A stretch of DNA of 16,263 bases from CAYZEZ01 sp964477295. Lineage in GTDB: Bacteria; Bacteroidota; Bacteroidia; Bacteroidales; SM23-62. Positions 7,610-15,344 of this stretch are shown piece by piece. A program made the translations under genes and the position numbers. Location: contig CAYZEZ010000089.1 of the NCBI GenBank assembly GCA_964477295.1, positions 1-16,263 on the forward strand, read 5' to 3'. Positions within the stretch are counted from its first letter, which is position 1; each line of letters opens with the position of its first letter. Under the pieces are notes generated by a model. That model worked only from the letters and a program-made list of their open reading frames with translations. It was not told where the DNA came from and searched no databases.

Positions 7610-7697
7610 GAAAATATTTTATTTATTTAATTGGCCTCGTGTAACTTACCACGACAATATTTTCATTTCCTTTGGCGATAATAATGAAAATATTATC
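7610..7697 (-). promoter_or_regulatory. Possible competing RNA hairpins before the DUF2490 gene
   Basis: In the minus-strand transcript a 9-nt element occurs three times in alternating orientation: AATATTTTC (7694-7686), GAAAATATT (7664-7656) and AATATTTTC again (7618-7610), the last ending 2 nt before the GTG start. The first two extend to a perfect 12-bp inverted repeat (7656-7667 with 7683-7694, 15-nt loop). A second hairpin, GATAATA with TATTATC (7691-7697 and 7677-7683, 7-nt loop), overlaps the first arm and excludes it. The middle element could therefore pair with either the first copy or the copy at the start codon. The stems are A/T-rich and weak; function is inferred only. Confidence 0.35.
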
Positions 7698-7723
7698 ATT
7701 GACGTTTCATTCCCCGGATTAGT

Positions 7724-9409
7724 TTATTCATGAATCAAAAGATTGGGGTACATCGGTACTTCTCTGGAAACCGATACATTGTTAAATTGCATTTTTAAAG
7801 TGTCAGCGCTCCAGGTATTCCGGACCATGTTCCAGATATCCCTGTCAATATTGTATACGCTTTCACTATTAGAAACAGTGATTTGACCCTGGTGCTGATA
7901 AGTATAGTTATCGCCATACCTGATTCCGATACCATTCTCAAAAAACAAACAGGAATCTACTGTGACCAGGTGGTTGGGGCTGGAGTAACCCAGTTCAAGA
8001 CCCTGTCCGCAATTGCTAAAGGTACAACCCGAGATCGTGTGTGATTTTGTCGTGGTTCCTCCGCTGGATAGTGCCGCTCCTTCATGGAAAATTGCTTCAA
8101 ACCGTGTATCCATAACCCTTATATCACCTCCTCCGTCTCCTCCGCTGTCCAGACCATCATCTTTGGCAAACATAAAGAGTGATTTGTTTATTATGGCATT
8201 GCTTCCCGACAGGTAGAGGCAATCGTTATCTTCATCCTGGTATGCAAAGGAATCATCCGGAAAATCCGTAAAGATGCAATGATTAATCTGTAACTCGGAG
8301 GAGTTGATCTGTCCCCCTGTCTTAGCCCTCTGCACAAGGGAATACTCAAGGTTCAGAGTAGATGAAACCGGATAAAAAACCTGGCCGGCATGATCAATCA
8401 TATAGCAATGGCTGAACGAGAGGATCCCATTTTCAGAATAGAACAAAGCCTGGCGCTTGGCATGACCATAATTATACCCCTCCCCTGAATGGTACCCACT
8501 CTGGCAGAATATGGCATTGCATGCATCGATCCGGTGGCTGGATGATTTCCCTATTATTCCTCCCCATGACCCTGCAGGATCGCTGCAGGTTATCGTTACA
8601 GGATCTTCCGGGGAACCCCGGATGAGCAGGGTACCATTAATATAGAGATTGACTGCCGGAGAAATAATTACAAATGAACCGGTGTCTATGGTCAATGTTG
8701 TTCCCTCCTGCATAGTCAGATCTGAGCTGATGCTGACTAAACTGCCTCCGGGGATGCTGATATCCTCAGAGTATACACCATGAAGGAGAATAGGTGGTTT
8801 CTCCGTAGTCGTGGTTTCCACCATGAAATTCCGGTTCCCTATGTCCAGGTTCGGATCATCGCGATCTTCCGGAGGAATCTGGATTGATCCGATTCCCCTC
8901 TTGATTTTAAAATTCAGTGACCCCAGGGAAGCATTATAATTAGAAGTCGAATTGCCAATTTCGTCATTAACCAGGACTACAAGGGGAATATTTACATCTC
9001 CGGGTGCAGCTGATGGATAGATTAATTTGATTTTAGTGTCAACCATCATATCCATTGATAATGAAGCAGGAGTCCACTTTTTCAATCCCCATTCAGCTTC
9101 TCCCCGCTCCTTGTCAAGGATTACAATTCGTATCACATCAGAATTACTGTTTCCTGCATTTGTCCAAATAACTTCGATGCGGTAAAAACCGGCCTCAGAT
9201 AAATCCAGAATCTGTCCGTTAGTATATTCTTCCCCATTCAGAAATACCTTCTCAACCACCTGGTTTTTAAACCTTGAACAATCAATCTTCGTACCACCAG
9301 TAATCTCCTGTTTATCATGCAGATCGTCCAGAGTTAAGTCCTGATTGGTTATCCTGCATGAATATACAGACAGAATAAATATCATCACCGGAAATATGAG
9401 ATTCTTCAT
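7724..9409 (-). CDS. Right-handed parallel beta-helix repeat lipoprotein
   Basis: 561-residue exported lipoprotein. The signal peptide MKNLIFPVMIFILSVYSC ends in a plausible lipobox with Cys18. Residues about 30-210 are beta-rich without a recognised domain. From about 222 to 550 there are irregular repeats of the parallel beta-helix type (PbH1), for example GGSLVSISSDLTMQEGTTLT, ELQINHCIFTDF, NAIINKSLFMFAKDDGLDSG, SHTISGCTFSNCGQGLELG and HLVTVDSCLFFENGIGI. An acidic glycine loop DDGLDSGGDGGGD (417-429) looks able to bind a cation. No clear polysaccharide-lyase catalytic signature was recognised, so a structural or binding role is as likely as an enzymatic one. The upstream CotH-gene stop is 5 bp away, so the two are almost certainly cotranscribed and perhaps functionally linked. 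Confidence 0.85.
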   Translation of the reverse strand: MKNLIFPVMIFILSVYSCRITNQDLTLDDLHDKQEITGGTKIDCSRFKNQVVEKVFLNGEEYTNGQILDLSEAGFYRIEVIWTNAGNSNSDVIRIVILDKERGEAEWGLKKWTPASLSMDMMVDTKIKLIYPSAAPGDVNIPLVVLVNDEIGNSTSNYNASLGSLNFKIKRGIGSIQIPPEDRDDPNLDIGNRNFMVETTTTEKPPILLHGVYSEDISIPGGSLVSISSDLTMQEGTTLTIDTGSFVIISPAVNLYINGTLLIRGSPEDPVTITCSDPAGSWGGIIGKSSSHRIDACNAIFCQSGYHSGEGYNYGHAKRQALFYSENGILSFSHCYMIDHAGQVFYPVSSTLNLEYSLVQRAKTGGQINSSELQINHCIFTDFPDDSFAYQDEDNDCLYLSGSNAIINKSLFMFAKDDGLDSGGDGGGDIRVMDTRFEAIFHEGAALSSGGTTTKSHTISGCTFSNCGQGLELGYSSPNHLVTVDSCLFFENGIGIRYGDNYTYQHQGQITVSNSESVYNIDRDIWNMVRNTWSADTLKMQFNNVSVSREVPMYPNLLIHE

Positions 9410-9414
9410 TTATT

Positions 9415-10647
9415 TTATTTATTCAATTTGAGTCGGACAGACTCCAGCCGGTTTAAAAGAAATAATCTCTTATCATCCATATTCTGCTTCCATAGTTCCT
9501 TGCTTGTTGGATCCTTGTCATAGCCTGACTGTTCGATCACAGCAATGGATTCATAAAATGTGGAAAGTTCTTCACTGGTTTCCCTGAATACCCGCTCGAT
9601 AAGATCTTTATCAACAATCTCCAGCAAGCTTAAAAAAACCTTCTTGTAACGATTATAAAGATACGGATCACGTGCTATAGTGTAATCAAGGTCATCCTCA
9701 ATGGAAAAGATCAGTTTATCACCAATTTCGTCGTAAATATCCTGGCTGGTTCCATAATACCTTTTACCGAATATGGTACCCATTCCCCAGCTTACCCCAA
9801 CTTCATGGGGGGACTTACTGAAAATATCATCATAATCCCAGGGAATGATATGAAACCGGGTGGTATCCTGTTCAACCTGTGTAAAGAGATAGATCTCATC
9901 CGTATAATCTCCATTCTTTATCAGGTAGTCAATCCCTATTTTTCGAAAATAGCTTTCTATGTCCAGCCTTGCAGCGATCTCATCATACAGTTGTTGTCCC
10001 TCAATTTGAGGCAAAAGATTATATATTTCATTAAAACGGGACAAGTATTCTTCGACAGGTTTCAAATAAAGTGAAGGGGAATAATCGAAATCATCGATAT
10101 TATGGTTGTATCCTCTTCGCAGGATGTATTCACTTCCATTCTCCTTATAATACTGTTCCGGATCTTCCAGAAGAAGATATACTCCCTGCGATTCATCATT
10201 TATTCTGATGAGCACAAACTTAAAAAAGAGTGGCATCACACCGGCTTCCTGAAGGATCCCGAATGCGATCCGGTTCTCGATATAGGTATAATCCGTTACA
10301 AGGGCCAGCAATTTGAACCTCCTCAGCTCTTTTGTGCTTTTTCCATACCTGTCGATCACAACTATGGGTTCATTAAGGAACACCGCAAAACTTTTTCGCT
10401 GGAACCTGAGGGCAGTTTTGCCCCTGATCCGGATTTCTTTTAAATCCAGCAACTGGTCATTAAAATAAAGTTTCGGGGCCGGATCCTCTATTGAATAACT
10501 TGAGTCCCTGCTGTTATATAATAATTCTTGCTGACTGCCCTCAACATACAAGTCGAATACATCTACCTCCGGCTCCATATCAGTTATTATCCTGAAACAG
10601 GCGGTCAATGTCAACAAAAACCATATGACGAGTATTGCACGATTCAT
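9415..10647 (-). CDS. CotH kinase family lipoprotein (first CotH of cassette)
   Basis: 410-residue CotH-family protein, shorter than the cassette's other copy because it lacks the long N-terminal beta-rich region. The signal peptide MNRAILVIWFLLTLTAC ends in a good lipobox (LTAC, Cys17). Motifs in order are IRIRGKTALRFQRKSFAVFL (72-91), NDESQGVYLLLEDPEQYY (150-167), IDYLIKNGDYTDEIYLF (239-255) with the Asp/Asn catalytic-type pair, and FHIIPWDYDDIFS (265-277) with PWDYDD matching the CotH metal-binding motif better than the PWDIEA of the other copy. ATG at 10647 begins the signal peptide. It is the first gene of a four-gene tandem set, with 347 bp of non-coding sequence upstream. As a periplasm-facing lipoprotein it would need an external source of nucleotide if it is an active kinase; the target is unknown. 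Confidence 0.88.
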   Translation of the reverse strand: MNRAILVIWFLLTLTACFRIITDMEPEVDVFDLYVEGSQQELLYNSRDSSYSIEDPAPKLYFNDQLLDLKEIRIRGKTALRFQRKSFAVFLNEPIVVIDRYGKSTKELRRFKLLALVTDYTYIENRIAFGILQEAGVMPLFFKFVLIRINDESQGVYLLLEDPEQYYKENGSEYILRRGYNHNIDDFDYSPSLYLKPVEEYLSRFNEIYNLLPQIEGQQLYDEIAARLDIESYFRKIGIDYLIKNGDYTDEIYLFTQVEQDTTRFHIIPWDYDDIFSKSPHEVGVSWGMGTIFGKRYYGTSQDIYDEIGDKLIFSIEDDLDYTIARDPYLYNRYKKVFLSLLEIVDKDLIERVFRETSEELSTFYESIAVIEQSGYDKDPTSKELWKQNMDDKRLFLLNRLESVRLKLNK

Positions 10648-10994
10648 ACCTGATTAAATCAAAACGGGCAAACCTGTGGTAAATTTTCCGATTGAAGATA
10701 CAAATTTTATATTTCTTATATATTTTAATGGTTCATCAGGTGCAATACCAATTTCAGCTCCATGTGGTCGATCAAAGTTTCATTAATGTTCCAATGCTCA
10801 GGTTTATTATTTGAATCCACATCACAAGTATGAAACGATAATTGATAACCCGGATGTCGAAAAAAGGATCAACACCAGGTTCTAAAGGTGCATGAAGATG
10901 GAATTAAAAAATCCGATGGCAAACGTATAGCTTAGTCAGGAGAGAACCTATTTTGATCTGGCCGGATAATAAACCTTCAAACCGGTCTATCCTG
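10648..10994. other. 347-bp intergenic region upstream of the CotH cassette
   Basis: No intact gene is seen. It separates the end of the MBOAT gene from the start of the CotH cassette and should hold the cassette's promoter. The part nearest the CotH start is A/T-rich. Minus-strand near-matches to the Bacteroidetes -7 consensus TAnnTTTG exist (TAAAATTTG about 10701-10709, CAGGTTTG about 10666-10673), but neither has a convincing -33 partner at the right distance. A possible decayed reading frame at 10725-10903 is discussed as a finding. Confidence 0.5.
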
Positions 10995-12509
10995 CTAAAA
11001 CTGGAAATAAATGAATGGTTGCAGTTCGGCGGTCTGGGACTGGTAGATCAGGAACACCAGGACCGCTACGATGATCACTTTGGCCCAGTGCGGGATGCGG
11101 ACAAACCAGTTCATGTAGCTGTCTTTCCATTTCGAGGGCCACCAGTGGGTAACAAACCCGAACAGCATGATCAGAAACACCAGCTTATAGCTCCACAACA
11201 CCTGCGGTGCGATCCTGAAATCGAGGTTATGGGTCAGCTGGAACAGCATGGCATTGACCCGGTCCATATCATCTGCCCTGAACCAGATCCGGGTAAAGGT
11301 GATAAAATTAAAGGTGATGAAGATCTTCCAGATGTGAACGAAAATATTTTTCTTGTTCTCGTAAGGGCTTATCTTCTTCCAGAATTTATATATCAGCAGA
11401 CCCACACCGTTCATCCCGCCCCAGATGATAAACTTCATGTTGGCCCCGTGCCACAATCCTCCCAGGAGCATGGTGATCATGAGGTTGACATTGGTCCGGA
11501 ACCTGCCCTTCCTGTTACCCCCGAGCGGGATATAGAGGTAATCCTTTAACCACGATGATAGGGATATGTGCCATCTTCGCCAGAAGTCGCCCACATTTTC
11601 CGCTTTATAAGGAGAGTTGAAATTCCTCGGCAACCTGAATCCCATGAGCAGGGCCACCCCGATGGCAATATCGGTATACCCGCTGAAGTCACAATATACC
11701 TGCAGGGAATAGCCATACAGAGCCATCAGGTTTTCGAAGCCCCCATGAAGGGCAGGATTCTCAAATACCCTGTCAATGAAGTTCACGGCCAGGTAATCGC
11801 CGAGCACCATCTTCTTAAACAATCCCTTCATGATCATGAAAAGGGCAAATCCAAATTCCTCACGTGTTAATGAATACTTGGCATATAACTGGGGCACAAA
11901 ATCCGAAGCACGCACAATGGGACCTGCCACCAATTGTGGAAAAAAGGAAACATAAAATCCGAAATCGATTACATTTCTTACCGGCTGGCACTTGCCCCTG
12001 AATACATCCAAAATATAGCTGATGGTCTGAAAGGTAAAAAAGGAAATACCGACAGGAAGCAGAATGCGTGAAATGTCAAAATGGGATCCCGAAATATTAT
12101 TGGCCCAGAGGGAAAGAAAGTTCACTACCTCGACATCGGTCCCGAAAACCTGGTTAAAGGTATCGACAAAGAAATAGGCATATTTAAAGTATGACAAAAC
12201 ACCCAGGTTAACAATAACACTGAGGGCTACAAATACTTTTTTCCAGGTTTTGCCTTTAGAGTTATAGATTCTCAGGCCGAAAAAATAGTTGACAATGGTA
12301 GAGAAAACCAGCAGGAAGAAGAAGAATCCACTCGTCTTATAATAGAAAAACAGGCTGATCAGAAAAAGATATCCATTTCTCATCGCCCTGTGCCTGTACA
12401 ATACGGAATAGATAGCCAGGGAAACAGCCAGGAAGCCCCAGAAATAAAACCGGGTAAAAAGCAGGGGTGCGTCGGGGGTATAGAGAAATATTTTCCTGAC
12501 TAAATCCAT
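10995..12509 (-). CDS. MBOAT family O-acyltransferase (AlgI/PatA-like)
   Basis: 504-residue polytopic inner-membrane protein that transfers acyl (usually acetyl) groups from a cytoplasmic donor across the membrane to an extracytoplasmic acceptor or partner enzyme. About ten or more hydrophobic helices are visible across the whole length. Diagnostic stretches are LPVGISFFTFQTISYILDVF (151-170), VAGPIVRASDF (194-204), DFSGYTDIAIGVALLMGF (274-291), WRRWHISLSSWLKDYLYIPL (310-329) with His314, and LLGGLWHGA (348-356) with the family's invariant His354. ATG at 12509 gives the expected short N-terminus. The gene lies 103 bp downstream of two SGNH hydrolase genes on the same strand, the usual partnership in O-acetylation systems (PatA/PatB, AlgI/AlgJ). 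The substrate glycan is not shown by the sequence; the transglycosylase further upstream suggests peptidoglycan. Confidence 0.93.
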   Translation of the reverse strand: MDLVRKIFLYTPDAPLLFTRFYFWGFLAVSLAIYSVLYRHRAMRNGYLFLISLFFYYKTSGFFFFLLVFSTIVNYFFGLRIYNSKGKTWKKVFVALSVIVNLGVLSYFKYAYFFVDTFNQVFGTDVEVVNFLSLWANNISGSHFDISRILLPVGISFFTFQTISYILDVFRGKCQPVRNVIDFGFYVSFFPQLVAGPIVRASDFVPQLYAKYSLTREEFGFALFMIMKGLFKKMVLGDYLAVNFIDRVFENPALHGGFENLMALYGYSLQVYCDFSGYTDIAIGVALLMGFRLPRNFNSPYKAENVGDFWRRWHISLSSWLKDYLYIPLGGNRKGRFRTNVNLMITMLLGGLWHGANMKFIIWGGMNGVGLLIYKFWKKISPYENKKNIFVHIWKIFITFNFITFTRIWFRADDMDRVNAMLFQLTHNLDFRIAPQVLWSYKLVFLIMLFGFVTHWWPSKWKDSYMNWFVRIPHWAKVIIVAVLVFLIYQSQTAELQPFIYFQF

Positions 12510-12542
12510 TCTGTTGTTTCGTTACTTCTAACAGGCTGTTGT

Positions 12543-12607
12543 GATCTATGATTAACGATTAACGATTTTTGATCTATGATCTGTTACTTCTTCTAAAATC
12601 ACAGATC
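12543..12607. repeat. Short direct and inverted repeats between the SGNH and MBOAT genes
   Basis: A low-complexity patch in the 103-bp gap. GATCTATGAT occurs twice (12543-12552, 12571-12580), ATTAACG is tandem (12551-12557, 12558-12564), GTTACTTCT occurs at 12521-12529 and again at 12583-12591, and GATCTGT (12578-12584) is the inverse of ACAGATC (12601-12607) with a 16-nt loop. It lies after the second SGNH stop and before the MBOAT ATG, so it would be in the transcript if the genes are cotranscribed. No T-tract marks it as an intrinsic terminator. Confidence 0.6.
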
Positions 12608-12612
12608 GTTAA

Positions 12613-13866
12613 TCAATAATCTGAGATCATTTTCACCTGTGTATCTATATAGTTATCATATGACTTTAAAAACGCATTAAATAACAGGTCGCCCATCAAC
12701 TCATACCCCTTCCTGGTGAAATGGATCCTGTCGCGCCTGGCCAGTCCGAACCTTTGCCAGACAATGATTGAATTTAATCCACCCATAATGGTGTAAAAAT
12801 CCCATACGCCACAATCATACTGGGCTGCAAGCCTGTTTATCACATTCCTTACCTCCCCGGTATTATGGTTAATGTATCTCCTGTAAAGATAACTGTCGTT
12901 TGGAACTGTTATCAGGATGGCCGCATCGGGAACGGCATTGACAATCCTTTCAATCAGGCTGTCGTAGTTGGCCCGGTAGGTCTCCGGCTGGAAATACCGG
13001 GTATACGCATCATTGGTCCCGATAGACAATACAACAAGGTCGGGATCGAGTGCTGCCAGGTGGTCCTCAAAAAGCTGGCATCGCAGATAAGAGGGTAATT
13101 TAGCCCCGTTTACACCAATTGAATTGTAGACCACCCCCGGATCATCCGTCTCCAGGCTTAAACCGTAAAGCACAAAAGCATTCTGGAGTGAATCGGTTTT
13201 TCGAAAAGACAGCGTGATCTGATCGATATAATCCTCAAATACCACTTCTGTTATTCCCTGTGTGTAATCTTTATGCACCTCCAGGACAGGGCTTTCTGCA
13301 GAAATCACCGGGTCGAAAACCGTGCTGTCCTGCTGGTGGAATATCCTTACCCTGTTAAAATCATAATCTACCTCACCCGGTTCAAGGCTCAATGAAATGT
13401 ATGCATTTGTATCGGTGGTGGTTACCGATATACCCGATAAACCCAGGGTGCATGTTTTATTTTTTTCGACATTCCTGCAGCTCACCCATCTCCCCGAATA
13501 TTTTATTTTATAGCTGGATGGATTATTGGTTTTGGCTATGGTATATGGAAAAACGAATCCCCGTCCCCCATTGCTTCCCGGCTGGAAAGTCTGAAGCCTT
13601 TCGCGCATCCTGTTTGAATATATATCAGCCTGTATGTGTGATCCGCCAATATGGACAATCTTCAGCTTGCCTTCTCCCCTATTGACCAGCTGATCATATT
13701 TTCTGTATAATTCATTAAAACGGGTGCTGTCATCAAAAAAGGTGAACTTATTCAGCTCATAATGGATGAAGTCGTAATGATCTATCTTGTAAGGATATTC
13801 GTAGGGCTGGGCAAAAACGCAGACAGCGAAAAACAACATCTGAAATAATAGACCCGTTCGCCTCAT
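12613..13866 (-). CDS. SGNH/GDSL-family hydrolase, periplasmic (second of tandem pair)
   Basis: 417-residue exported SGNH-fold protein, likely an acetylesterase or O-acetyltransferase. The signal peptide covers about residues 1-19 (MRRTGLLFQMLFFAVCVFA). SGNH blocks: block I IVHIGGSHIQAD with Ser76, where the usual GDS is GGS; block II Gly in NSIGVNGAKL (about 249-257); block III SIGTNDAY with Asn285; block V DRIHF with Asp379 and His382. A beta-rich insert (about 105-240) lies between blocks I and II. The start ATG (13864-13866) overlaps the stop of the preceding SGNH gene in an ATGA of 4 bp, so they are translationally coupled. The C-terminal half (WDFYTIMGGLNS, then DRIHFTRKGYELMGDLLFNA) parallels that upstream protein, marking the two as paralogs. 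Acyl-transfer versus hydrolysis cannot be settled from sequence. Confidence 0.9.
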   Translation of the reverse strand: MRRTGLLFQMLFFAVCVFAQPYEYPYKIDHYDFIHYELNKFTFFDDSTRFNELYRKYDQLVNRGEGKLKIVHIGGSHIQADIYSNRMRERLQTFQPGSNGGRGFVFPYTIAKTNNPSSYKIKYSGRWVSCRNVEKNKTCTLGLSGISVTTTDTNAYISLSLEPGEVDYDFNRVRIFHQQDSTVFDPVISAESPVLEVHKDYTQGITEVVFEDYIDQITLSFRKTDSLQNAFVLYGLSLETDDPGVVYNSIGVNGAKLPSYLRCQLFEDHLAALDPDLVVLSIGTNDAYTRYFQPETYRANYDSLIERIVNAVPDAAILITVPNDSYLYRRYINHNTGEVRNVINRLAAQYDCGVWDFYTIMGGLNSIIVWQRFGLARRDRIHFTRKGYELMGDLLFNAFLKSYDNYIDTQVKMISDY

Positions 13867-15332
13867 CTGCCTGTGTATTTCTCGTACTCGTAATAAAAGG
13901 CATTATAAAACATCTCTGCGATGACCCTGGCGCCCTTTTGATTGAAATGTACAAAATCGGATCCGGCGAGTGAAGGCTGTGCATATACCCAGCTTGGCAT
14001 TGAGTTCTGGCCTCCCATCGCTTCATACATATCCCAATAGGCACCTCCGGCTTTGAAGGTGGCATTTTTCAATGCATCCCTAATCTTTTCCAGGTTGGGA
14101 TAGGTCACAAACCGGTCCTTCTCCCTGATCGACATATCATGTACCCCGATGACCAGGATGGGTATATCAGGAAACAGTTTTTTCAAATATCTCAGCTGGC
14201 CGTAGAACCATTGCTCATAATAACTGTAATTATCAGCTATATACGGGACGACATTACCGCCAAACTGCAGGATCAGCATCTTCACATTCAGCGTGTCGTA
14301 CAACCGGGCCAGCAGGTTTGGGTTCATCCTTGTGAAGACCAGCCCGGCGCTGCCCCTCATCGGGATATTGTCAACAGCCACGCCTTTGTCCCCGTCGAGG
14401 GCGATGCCATAAAAATCAGGGCTTTCCGTTCCTTTAAATATAAAGGTGAGTTCTTCCGGCGATTCATCAAAGTGCCATGTTTTTATTTGCAGGCCATCCC
14501 CTACGGGCAGGAAGTCTGCATCGATCAATTCCCCGTCTGCTTTTAGCTGATAGAGTACCGGCACGTGATTATCGCCAAATAAAATCCTGCATTGTTTAAA
14601 CGTCCGGGTGATACTGTATGTCCTTTTTGACTCCTGCATGGTGATCCAGGCCTCTTTGTCAGAGGTGTCCGGCGGCAGCGAATCATTCGGGTATGGACAG
14701 AACCTGGCAAAACAGGCAAGCACCCCGTATTTATTGTGTTCCAGTGTTGTATCGATATTTCCGAAAGCAGTATAGCGGATCCAGTTATCTGAGGCCGTAT
14801 GTTTCAGGGAAAGCTGGTAGCCGTATAATGATACCGCAGGTTGCAGCCCAATCCCATTTCCTCCGAACTGCTTTTGTAACTTAAACCGGATATACGATGT
14901 TATCCGGTCCCCTTCTATTTGAGAATCGCCATAGTGAAGGACCCTGATCAGGTCCCCTGATGACCTCAGCCTGCGAAGTTGCCTGAAGAACGGGTAAAGA
15001 GCAGTGCTGTCGCCCGGGCCATACTCGATAGGATGCAAGGTAGCCCTGAGGCTGTCGGCATTGGCCCGTACAGTATCAAAAATCGCTTCGGGTTCATGCT
15101 CATAATTCATTTCGGCCAGTAGCACAGAATCGTTAATGGCATTGCTCTGGCTGATAATTCCAGAAATATCGGCATATTCAAAGGTATCCCTGGCAAATAA
15201 TTCATCCCTGGTAAGGAAATGGAGGGTTAGCTCATCATTTATTTTGATACCGTCTTCGGGGAAAAAGAGGGAAACAAAAAAAAGAATGGTCAAAACAGAA
15301 ATCAAAAACAATAAGACATTTCCCGGTCTCAC
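13863..15332 (-). CDS. SGNH/GDSL-family hydrolase, membrane-anchored or periplasmic (first of tandem pair)
   Basis: 489-residue SGNH-fold protein with an N-terminal hydrophobic segment (residues about 6-24, LLFLISVLTILFFVSLFF) and no obvious cleavage site, so probably a membrane anchor with the bulk in the periplasm. SGNH blocks: block I LHYGDSQIEGD with Ser137; block II Gly in MRGSAG (about 325-330); block III LQFGGN with Asn360; block V GSDFVHF with Asp459 and His462. About 100 residues precede block I and a beta-rich insert sits between blocks I and II. Canonical residues are all present, so it should be catalytic. The MltD-like gene stops 12 bp upstream and the next SGNH gene overlaps by 4 bp, so transglycosylase, SGNH and SGNH form a tight transcription unit. 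Likely acts on an acetylated glycan made with the MBOAT protein. Confidence 0.9.
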   Translation of the reverse strand: MRPGNVLLFLISVLTILFFVSLFFPEDGIKINDELTLHFLTRDELFARDTFEYADISGIISQSNAINDSVLLAEMNYEHEPEAIFDTVRANADSLRATLHPIEYGPGDSTALYPFFRQLRRLRSSGDLIRVLHYGDSQIEGDRITSYIRFKLQKQFGGNGIGLQPAVSLYGYQLSLKHTASDNWIRYTAFGNIDTTLEHNKYGVLACFARFCPYPNDSLPPDTSDKEAWITMQESKRTYSITRTFKQCRILFGDNHVPVLYQLKADGELIDADFLPVGDGLQIKTWHFDESPEELTFIFKGTESPDFYGIALDGDKGVAVDNIPMRGSAGLVFTRMNPNLLARLYDTLNVKMLILQFGGNVVPYIADNYSYYEQWFYGQLRYLKKLFPDIPILVIGVHDMSIREKDRFVTYPNLEKIRDALKNATFKAGGAYWDMYEAMGGQNSMPSWVYAQPSLAGSDFVHFNQKGARVIAEMFYNAFYYEYEKYTGR

Positions 15333-15344
15333 ATGTATAAAGTT

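Noticed and set aside
7724..9409. Pectate-lyase or other polysaccharide-degrading enzyme
   Set aside because: The beta-helix fold alone does not show catalysis; I could not identify a lyase or hydrolase active-site signature, so the call was left at the structural level.
10953..11549. Plus-strand open frame of 198 codons
   Set aside because: It lies antisense to the MBOAT gene, whose motifs are unmistakable; the translated product is rich in Pro, His, Asp and Gln in a pattern typical of antisense frames.
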